The notes beneath the pieces are model-generated. The model saw only the letters and a list, made by a program, of their open reading frames with translations, had not been told where the DNA came from and did no database searches. A stretch of 6,425 nucleotides of DNA. Source: Methylococcaceae bacterium (lineage in GTDB: Bacteria > Pseudomonadota > Gammaproteobacteria > Methylococcales > Methylomonadaceae). The DNA is taken from assembly GCA_013138855.1 (NCBI GenBank), contig WTBX01000382.1:1-6425 (forward strand), given 5' to 3'. Of the stretch, positions 1-4,841 are shown piece by piece. A program made the translations under genes and the position numbers. Positions within the stretch are counted from its first letter, which is position 1. Each line of letters starts with the position of its first letter.

Positions 1-155
1 TATTATTTTTTACCGAAAGCGGTATTGTGAACGCACCTGCTGAGGCTCATCAAGGAATTGGGCTAGTGGTGTTTGTATTTATCATGTTAGGAATATTAAA
101 GCTACAACATTGGTTTCCTGTAAATCAGCTTGAGGTATTGGAGCCGCGACTTTAG
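1..155 (+). CDS. Exosortase-like membrane protein, C-terminal fragment
   Basis: The frame starting at base 3 is open from the window edge to a TAG at 153-155, giving 50 residues; the N-terminus lies outside the window. It reads LFFTESGIVNAPAEAHQGIG followed by a hydrophobic membrane segment of about 15 residues (LVVFVFIMLGILKL) and a short polar tail. Exosortases and archaeosortases are integral-membrane transpeptidase-like enzymes with a Cys/Arg/His triad. Their last conserved block is typically a His a few residues ahead of a G-x-x-x-F membrane helix, which AHQGIGLVVF matches. The Cys and Arg blocks are not in the window, so this call rests on one short motif and on the neighbouring exported protein. 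The last residues (EPRL) and the stop codon are encoded by a palindromic repeat, so the natural C-terminus may have been altered by repeat insertion. Another polytopic membrane protein cannot be excluded. Confidence 0.45.
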   Translation, partial: LFFTESGIVNAPAEAHQGIGLVVFVFIMLGILKLQHWFPVNQLEVLEPRL

Positions 156-203
156 TCGCGAAAGCGTTTGATATAGCTCACGCTTGTGCTATTCCTCGAC
201 TCC
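140..203. repeat. REP-like palindromic repeat, copy 1
   Basis: The core CGCGACTTTAGTCGCG (145-160) is a perfect 7-bp stem around TT, preceded by GGAGC. The same GGAGC-plus-palindrome unit recurs in inverted orientation at 3677-3697. Downstream, AAGCGT (162-167) can pair with ACGCTT (180-185), and TCGACTCC (196-203) is a degraded complement of GGAGCCGCGA (140-149). The whole stretch therefore looks like a decayed larger inverted element. It overlaps the end of the first reading frame and fills most of the gap before the next gene. Confidence 0.6.
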
Positions 204-219
204 ATTTTGAGAAATTGTT

Positions 220-729
220 ATGCGAAATTTAATCATAGGTTTACTTTATATTTGTGCGGCATTAATGCCATTTTTTACTTCATCAGTAAGTAATGCTAAT
301 AGCTCCAGCGTCTTTATTGCTTGGCCGACAGAATTTGAAGGACGCGAACTTATCCCCTTAGCGTTAACCGAAAAAGAGAAACTGTTCAGTAAAAATTTTA
401 CAGGGAAAATAGCGCGTTTTACTGATGGTGAACGAGAAATTTTAATTCGCCATTTAAACCGACCGACCAGAAGCTTGCATCCTTCGGCAGACTGTTTACG
501 CGGAGCAGGTTATAGTATAGAAAATAAACCCTTACGCCTCGGACAAAAGGGTAATTTATGGGGTTGCGTGATAGCAGAACAAGGAGAAGATAAATTTAAA
601 GTTTGCGAAAGAATTTATGATAATGCGGGTAAAAGTTGGTATGACGTTTCGTCATGGTACTGGGCTGCAATATTTAAAAAAACCGAAGGAGCTTGGTGGG
701 CAATCACGGTTGCTGAGGATGTTGGGTGA
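220..729 (+). CDS. Exported protein with LHPxxDC block, probable exosortase accessory protein
   Basis: This 169-residue protein has an N-terminal signal peptide: MRN, a hydrophobic core at about residues 4-20, and a likely signal peptidase site after SNA at residue 26. The mature part would be periplasmic. Its most distinctive block is TRSLHPSADCLRGAGYSI (83-100), followed by a W-G-C at 114-116, VCE at 128-130 and the aromatic DVSSWYWAA at 142-150. There are three cysteines in the mature part (92, 116, 129). The LHP...C..G.GY.I pattern recalls the HxPxxC..G.GW.I block of EpsI-type proteins found beside exosortases. The exosortase-like fragment 64 bases upstream fits that pairing, and the two are probably cotranscribed. 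No C-terminal sorting signal (motif, membrane helix, basic tail) is present, so it is more likely an accessory factor than a sorted substrate. The start is ATG at 220 with a weak GAG-type ribosome site about 8 bases upstream. The family is recognised by pattern only. Confidence 0.7.
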   Translation: MRNLIIGLLYICAALMPFFTSSVSNANSSSVFIAWPTEFEGRELIPLALTEKEKLFSKNFTGKIARFTDGEREILIRHLNRPTRSLHPSADCLRGAGYSIENKPLRLGQKGNLWGCVIAEQGEDKFKVCERIYDNAGKSWYDVSSWYWAAIFKKTEGAWWAITVAEDVG

Positions 730-754
730 AAAGTAGCAATTTGTACACTTAAAA

Positions 755-801
755 GACTGGCGGCAAGCTGAAGGGCGAAGTCCTTTAGCTTGCTGCCAGT
801 C
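755..801. repeat. Strong hairpin, upstream of the pair
   Basis: Arms 755-775 and 781-801 pair over all 21 positions, with 18 Watson-Crick and 3 G-T wobbles, around a 5-base loop (CGAAG). The outer end is GACTGGCGGC / GCTGCCAGTC. No T-tract follows, so this does not look like a standard intrinsic terminator, although it lies just after the exported-protein gene. The wobble substitutions keep pairing on the + strand transcript, which hints at selection for RNA structure. A REP-type repeat is the simplest reading. Confidence 0.7.
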
Positions 802-823
802 CCCACGTTTAAGTCGAAATGGG

Positions 824-870
824 GACTGGCAGCTACCCGAAAGACTACGTCTTTCAGATAGCCGCCAGTC
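824..870. repeat. Second hairpin sharing the GACTGGC terminus
   Basis: Arms 824-845 and 849-870 pair at 19 of 22 positions around a 3-base loop. The outer bases are again GACTGGC and GCCAGTC, as in the hairpin at 755-801, but the inner arm differs (GAAAGAC / GTCTTTC). CCAGTCCCC (796-804) and GGGGACTGG (821-829) form a perfect 9-bp alternative stem linking the two hairpins. The element ends 36 bases before the next start codon and is the last thing in the 177-base gap between genes. Confidence 0.65.
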
Positions 871-906
871 GTTTAAACGAACTAAATCATTTAATTATCA
901 ACTGCC

Positions 907-1608
907 ATGAATATTAACCAACTTCAAAATATGCTAACAACGCTTTGCAACGCCAATCCACAAAAGTTAGCAGCATGGCTAGATGAAGACAAGTTTGTTA
1001 TCCAAAATTGTTTGTTGTTATTGATTCTCTGTAGCAGTTTTTATGGCGCAAGTTTAGGGCTATGGCGCGACCCCTTACAAAGCTTTTATGTCGCGGTTAA
1101 ATTTCCGTTATTAATATTATTAACCTGTAGCTGTAATGCCGTTATCAATGGAATGCTGGCACAACTATTAGGTGCGCCTATCAGCTTTAGGCAAAGTTTT
1201 TTAAGTGTCATTATAAGCTTTACCTTATTAGCCGTTATTCTGGCATCGCTCACACCGTTAATTTTATTCCTGCTCTACAACTTACCCGCTATGGCATCCG
1301 CCTCAGCAAAAGAAGCTCATGGTATTTTTTTACTGACTAATGTCGTCGTCATTAGTTTTGCAGGGGTTATTGCTAATTTACGTTTATTTGCATTATTAGA
1401 ATATCTTTGTGCTGATCGTATTAAAGCCATGCAAATTTTAATCAGTTGGTTGGCCGCTAATTTATTTTTAGGCTGCCAATTATCTTGGAATTTACGCCCA
1501 TTTTTTGGTTCACCGCATTTAGATGTTAGCTTTGTCCGCGATGACCCGTTTGATAGTAGTTTTTATGAATCTGTATTTACAATATTAATGAATTATTTAG
1601 GAGATTAG
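907..1608 (+). CDS. Polytopic membrane protein A, LRPFFG motif
   Basis: This 233-residue protein has about five membrane segments (roughly 35-52, 64-84, 99-123, 140-160 and 176-193), a polar N-terminal stretch and a soluble C-terminal tail. The visible signature is SWNLRPFFGSP (193-203) right after the last helix, followed by a tail ending in FYESV. That layout fits a widespread uncharacterised family of five- to six-helix membrane proteins of roughly Yip1-like architecture; I recall the LRPF-x-G-x-P ending from it but cannot name it with certainty. The next gene encodes a diverged paralog: the YG...G, PL, LSG/LLGA, PLILFLL-like and LRP-x-x-G positions line up in order. It is the first gene of a tight four-gene cluster. 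The ATG at 907 has no clear Shine-Dalgarno sequence; an in-frame ATG at 931 is the nearest alternative. No catalytic motif is visible and its function is unknown. Confidence 0.8.
   Translation: MNINQLQNMLTTLCNANPQKLAAWLDEDKFVIQNCLLLLILCSSFYGASLGLWRDPLQSFYVAVKFPLLILLTCSCNAVINGMLAQLLGAPISFRQSFLSVIISFTLLAVILASLTPLILFLLYNLPAMASASAKEAHGIFLLTNVVVISFAGVIANLRLFALLEYLCADRIKAMQILISWLAANLFLGCQLSWNLRPFFGSPHLDVSFVRDDPFDSSFYESVFTILMNYLGD
1599..1603 (+). promoter_or_regulatory. Ribosome binding site deciding the A' start
   Basis: AGGAG lies inside the last codons of gene A and 7 bases before the ATG at 1611. It is the only strong Shine-Dalgarno sequence in the four-gene cluster and favours ATG 1611 over GTG 1608. 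Confidence 0.65.
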
Positions 1609-1610
1609 TG

Positions 1611-2321
1611 ATGGCTGAATCAACACAATACGCTGAAAAGTTAGAAAAAACTGAGCCTGAATCTCAGTATCATTTGCCAGAACACGCAACGGTTATGCAA
1701 TTAGTGGATGCATTATTAAAAGCCCCCGAAGCTTTAACCAAGCAACTTAGAGCATCAGAATTCAAACACAATATCCCGCCATTTTTATTAATTATTGGCA
1801 TTTGTTATCTAATTTATGGGATTATTGTTGGGAGTTTCAGTGGTGACATTCAATGGGTTGCCGCTCCTTTAAAAATGCTTTTCGGGATTAGCTTATCGGC
1901 TTTACTTTGTTATCCTAGTTTATATATTTTTGCGTGTTTAAGTGGCGCAACCATTACACCGCAACAGACGGCTTTTATTTTAAGCAGTATGTTGGCGTTA
2001 AGCGCAATCTTATTAATTGGTTTTGCGCCTGTGGCGTTTATTTTTAGTTTTTCGATAAAATCGTTAACTTTCATGGGGGCGTTACACTTAGCGATGTGGG
2101 CAATTAGCATGAATTTTAGTCTGCGTTTTATCAAGCGCATTTTACAAGAATTAGGTGCGAAAGAAGGGGGATTAATGACGGTGTGGAGTGTTATTTTAAT
2201 TATTACTATCTTACAAATGACAACAATTTTACGCCCCATATTGGGTAAATCTGATGTTCCACTAAGCACTGAAAAACTTTTCTTTATAGAACATTGGGGA
2301 AAGACTTTGGGACGTAATTAA
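1611..2321 (+). CDS. Polytopic membrane protein A', paralog of A
   Basis: This protein is 236 residues from the ATG at 1611. An in-frame GTG at 1608 overlaps the previous stop (TAGTG), but AGGAG at 1599-1603 is spaced correctly for the ATG (7 bases) and too close to the GTG. It has a charged, Glu-rich N-terminal stretch of about 50 residues, then about five membrane segments (57-75, 85-108, 122-146, 151-172, 188-206). QMTTILRPILGKS (202-214) matches the QLSWNLRPFFGSP of protein A, and the middle helices align without large gaps (for example LSGATITPQQ against LLGAPISFRQ). The two are tandem paralogs with low identity. A' has a longer N-terminus and lacks the FYES-type tail. The two genes are separated by 2 bases, so translation is probably coupled. 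Its function is unknown; A and A' may form a heteromeric membrane complex (inference). Confidence 0.8.
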   Translation: MAESTQYAEKLEKTEPESQYHLPEHATVMQLVDALLKAPEALTKQLRASEFKHNIPPFLLIIGICYLIYGIIVGSFSGDIQWVAAPLKMLFGISLSALLCYPSLYIFACLSGATITPQQTAFILSSMLALSAILLIGFAPVAFIFSFSIKSLTFMGALHLAMWAISMNFSLRFIKRILQELGAKEGGLMTVWSVILIITILQMTTILRPILGKSDVPLSTEKLFFIEHWGKTLGRN

Positions 2322-2342
2322 TAAATATTTTGATGACTATAT

Positions 2343-2972
2343 ATGAGATTTCTAATTGTAGTATTGTTAAGGATGCTGAGGTGTTCGCAGGCACTTATTT
2401 TATTTGCCATAATTTTTTTTATGGTTCAGGGGCAGGCTATAGTAGGCGTGTTTTTGGGCATTATTCTGGTGATGTCAGAGTTAATGATATATCAACGATA
2501 TAAGGATGCTTATAAAAACGAGGTAATTGAAGAACCTCCCATTTCAAGCTTAGTACCCTTCTCTCAGGATTTACAAATCAAACTTGAGCTATTGGTAAGG
2601 GAGTTTAAGAAAGAAATTCCAGCTGCGGCATTCAAAAAAATTATTAATATAAAAGAGAATCTTCGCCTATTATCAGCTCAGTTAGACAATAGGGAATTGA
2701 GTGATTATGATTTGCATATAGTAAAACAAACGATTATTGATTATTTGCCGACCACACTGGAGAGTTATCAAGAAGTAGCGTCTGATTCTGTTAAGAAAGG
2801 TAAGCTAGAAAATGGCAAATCTTCTCAAGAAGTTTTAATGGAACAATTAGAAATTTTAGATGAACAAATCAAAAAAGTCGTCATGAATGTCAATAGCAGC
2901 AATGCAGACTCATTAATTGTTCAAGGAAATTTTCTAAAAAGTAAATTTTCTAATGATAATGATTTACTTTAA
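2343..2972 (+). CDS. Two-helix membrane-anchored protein B with cytoplasmic helical domain
   Basis: This 209-residue protein has two close hydrophobic segments (about 15-28 and 32-48), followed by a basic stretch that probably marks the cytoplasmic side. The rest is a mostly helical, charged domain (about 75-203). Distinctive motifs are HIVKQT (125-130), DYLP (133-136) and QEVLMEQLEILDEQI (162-176), then a last helix with LIVQGNFLKSKF (191-202). The layout of two N-terminal helices plus a domain containing YLP-x-x-L-x-x-Y and a final helix pair resembles XpaC-type proteins. I also recall similar YLP...EQL-x-LLDE domains from actinobacterial proteins, but a family assignment needs a profile search. 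It starts 21 bases after A', so it is probably in the same operon. No clear Shine-Dalgarno sequence precedes the ATG. No enzymatic residues are evident; a scaffold or stress-related role would be a guess. Confidence 0.75.
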   Translation: MRFLIVVLLRMLRCSQALILFAIIFFMVQGQAIVGVFLGIILVMSELMIYQRYKDAYKNEVIEEPPISSLVPFSQDLQIKLELLVREFKKEIPAAAFKKIINIKENLRLLSAQLDNRELSDYDLHIVKQTIIDYLPTTLESYQEVASDSVKKGKLENGKSSQEVLMEQLEILDEQIKKVVMNVNSSNADSLIVQGNFLKSKFSNDNDLL

Positions 2973-2980
2973 ATTTGCTA

Positions 2981-3553
2981 ATGGACAAACTATTTAGCGG
3001 CTTATCTTCATTTGTTATTAATCTCGCAGAAATACTCGCGTTTTTTTGCTTTTTTTCATCCTTAATGATGCCTTCTATTTTTGGGGTAGTTTTTTTTGGT
3101 ACGGTTGTTGTATCGTGTGAATTAATCACCTTTTGGATAAAAAATTATCATAAAAAATCAGTAGTTAAAAAACAGGTAAAACCAGATAAAAAAATAACAA
3201 CGGAAGATTTGCGAGAAATGCTTGAAGATGTCGTTAATGATGTGGAGGGAAAAGTTTCAGAAGCTATATTAAATAAAGTTATTAGAGTAAGGAATAATCT
3301 TTTAATTTTATTGTGGTATTTAGATAAAATGGAACTCAATGTTTATGAGTTACACATTGTAAAGCAAACGATTACTGATTATTTACCAAAAATGCTGACA
3401 ACGTATTTAGAATTGCAGCCAGATTTTGCACAGACACAAAAAATAAGCAACGGTAATACTGCGCAAGAAGTTTTGATTGAACAATTAGACATTCTGGATG
3501 AACAAATCCAGAATATTGTAGTTAGTGTAAATATTAAAGAGGCAGAATCGTAA
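2981..3553 (+). CDS. Two-helix membrane-anchored protein B', paralog of B
   Basis: I place the start at the ATG at 2981 (190 residues) rather than the TTG at 2975. From 2981, HIVKQT falls at residues 125-130, exactly as in protein B, and DYLP (133-136) and QEVLIEQLDILDEQI (162-176) also coincide. This gives a gapless paralog alignment across the whole domain. Two membrane segments (about 12-30 and 34-53) precede a Lys-rich linker and the helical domain. Unlike B, it stops at residue 190, just after the EQL helix, and lacks the final GNFLKSKF-type helix, so it is shortened by about 19 residues. It begins 8 bases after the stop of B with no visible Shine-Dalgarno sequence, suggesting translational coupling. 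It is the last gene of the cluster and faces the convergent minus-strand genes. Its function is unknown; pairing with B as a heterodimer is plausible (inference). Confidence 0.75.
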   Translation: MDKLFSGLSSFVINLAEILAFFCFFSSLMMPSIFGVVFFGTVVVSCELITFWIKNYHKKSVVKKQVKPDKKITTEDLREMLEDVVNDVEGKVSEAILNKVIRVRNNLLILLWYLDKMELNVYELHIVKQTITDYLPKMLTTYLELQPDFAQTQKISNGNTAQEVLIEQLDILDEQIQNIVVSVNIKEAES

Positions 3554-3573
3554 CTACTCAGAATATGTGGAAA

Positions 3574-3693
3574 CGCGACTTTTAGTCGCGCACGAGACCT
3601 AAAAATATCTTTAAAACCTATAAAATTAAACAGCTTAAAATAAGCTTGTTTTAAAACCCATGCTTGAAGTTTCGTGCGCGACTAAAAGTCGCG
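3574..3693. repeat. Long inverted repeat (REP/BIME-like) between convergent genes
   Basis: Bases 3574-3595 and 3672-3693 are perfect 22-bp inverted repeats separated by 76 bases. Each arm contains its own palindrome, CGCGACT-TTT-AGTCGCG or its complement. The right arm continues into GGCTCC, so on the minus strand it carries the same GGAGC-plus-palindrome unit as copy 1 at 140-160. No T-tract follows either arm. The structure is typical of a paired REP element or a small non-autonomous mobile element placed between converging genes. It may also help to end transcription from both sides. Confidence 0.7.
3628..3651. terminator. Candidate bidirectional terminator hairpin
   Basis: Within the 76-base spacer of the long inverted repeat, AAACAGCTTA (3628-3637) can pair with TAAGCTTGTTT (3641-3651) around AAA, with one bulged base. 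The right arm runs into TTTT on the + strand, and the minus-strand transcript reads into a T-rich stretch as well. The stem is GC-poor, so strength is doubtful. Its position between convergent genes is what supports it. Confidence 0.3.
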
Positions 3694-3710
3694 GCTCCGT
3701 ATGCTCTAGT

Positions 3711-4748
3711 TTAACGATGGTTAGCAACAGTTGGCGGCGTGATTCCACCAGATGCCTGCAAAGTTATCGCTTTAGGATGATTTTGATAATGTTGTCTTAT
3801 AGATTTAGCCAGCTTGTCTTTTATGTCTTCACTAATTAAACAAGGTGACGTTTGAGGCAGTTCTTGCAAGATAGCGTCTAACAAAAAGTTTTGAGGTTCA
3901 GGCATAAGTTCTTGCCAGCTAGATAATAATTCTCTGTCGATTTGCGCAGGTAATGAAGCCAAAATCCCCACATCATTTTGATCGTGTATTAATAGCCCCG
4001 AAGTAGTCCCACGGTCTAGCGTTAACACTTGGAAAAAATAAAGGGTGTGATAAGCCAATTGTTTATCGACATCACTTTTTTCGATTTTAGATGGTTTATT
4101 AAAGACTTCTGCCAATAAGTCGCAATAGCATTGAATAACAGCTTCACCGACTGCATGAGCAAGATTTATATCACCCTGATTATCGCCACTATTATATTGT
4201 TCTAAATAAAAATGCTGAATGCCTCGATGACGATTTAAAACAGGAATGTGAAAATATCTATCGCCTTGCGCTGTGCCAGAATCATATTGATTAGGTGCGG
4301 CTTGTTTTAAGCATTGCTTAAAGGCTTGATGATGTTGTGTATTTACAAGCGCAGGGTTTAAATCAGCCATAATACGCCAATAACCTCGCCCTTCTTTTAA
4401 CTCCGTCCAACTAATGTGCATGTGTAGCGAGGGGGCATGAGGATTTTGTGGATGAATAATTGTTGATAAAGCCGTAGCCGAAGCTAGACTTTTGCTGTCA
4501 TCATCGTCGTAATGGACTTGTGAAAAATTGATGGAAGCACGATTAAAAAAATCGCTATCGCTAATAAAATATCTCAAGCCTCCCCCGTGTAAACCTTCAT
4601 CTCTAAACCATTCGTGACTATCAAAGCATTGTTCATTAGTGACACTGCCACTAACGCGCTCTAATTGACAAAGAAAAGCTAATTGTAAGGATTGTGTTAA
4701 GTGGCTGGCAATTACGGCACGAGGCGATTGAGCAGGAATTCTTTGCAT
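3711..4748 (-). CDS. Diverged coproporphyrinogen III oxidase (HemF) family protein
   Basis: This 345-residue protein aligns along most of its length with aerobic coproporphyrinogen III oxidase, the soluble enzyme that oxidatively decarboxylates coproporphyrinogen III in haem synthesis. Matching blocks in order: HGGGLRYF (54-61), ASINFSQVH (71-79), STIIHPQNPHAPSLHMHISW (95-114), YWRIMADLNPA (123-133), YFHIPVLNRHRGIQHFYLE (165-183) and LDRGTTSGL...ILASLP (244-267). The His residues of HPQNP (99) and LHM (109) correspond to two of the four His implicated in E. coli HemF. However, WWFGGG-x-DLTP has become YWRIMADLNP, the HR-x-E-x-RGIGG block is VLNRHRGIQH, so the fourth His is apparently Val or shifted, FFDDL is YLEQY, and the GGR after RGT-x-x-GL is missing. 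HemF is about 300 residues; here some 40 extra residues follow the SLP block, ending near GGITPP. It is probably a paralog with altered activity or ligand. The ATG at 4748 has only a weak ribosome site. It lies 93 bases after the DUF2339 gene on the same strand. Confidence 0.75.
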   Translation of the reverse strand: MQRIPAQSPRAVIASHLTQSLQLAFLCQLERVSGSVTNEQCFDSHEWFRDEGLHGGGLRYFISDSDFFNRASINFSQVHYDDDDSKSLASATALSTIIHPQNPHAPSLHMHISWTELKEGRGYWRIMADLNPALVNTQHHQAFKQCLKQAAPNQYDSGTAQGDRYFHIPVLNRHRGIQHFYLEQYNSGDNQGDINLAHAVGEAVIQCYCDLLAEVFNKPSKIEKSDVDKQLAYHTLYFFQVLTLDRGTTSGLLIHDQNDVGILASLPAQIDRELLSSWQELMPEPQNFLLDAILQELPQTSPCLISEDIKDKLAKSIRQHYQNHPKAITLQASGGITPPTVANHR

Positions 4749-4841
4749 AAATATAAATCTCTAAAGGTGGTAAATAACGGGTAGCCATTAAAACTATTGG
4801 TCGGATAATAGCATTCACTATTTATTATATGACTTCTGCGT

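Noticed and set aside
755..801. Intrinsic terminator for the exported-protein gene
   Set aside because: The stem is strong but no T-tract follows on either strand, and a second similar hairpin lies next to it, which fits a repeat better.
615..806. Minus-strand 63-codon reading frame
   Set aside because: It overlaps the exported-protein gene in antisense and runs into the hairpin at 755-801; it has no ribosome site or recognisable domain.
1910..2269. Minus-strand 119-codon reading frame
   Set aside because: It is antisense to the membrane helices of A' and has no credible start context; it is a compositional shadow.
139..3698. CRISPR-like spacing of the CGCGACTTTTAGTCGCG repeats
   Set aside because: There are only three copies, in mixed orientation and irregularly spaced with over 3 kb between groups, and there are no cas genes.
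4824..4829. TATAAT on the minus strand in the gap before the HemF-like gene, a possible -10 box
   Set aside because: No TTGACA-like hexamer is found 16-18 bases upstream, and TATAAT is expected by chance in AT-rich DNA, so a promoter is not supported.
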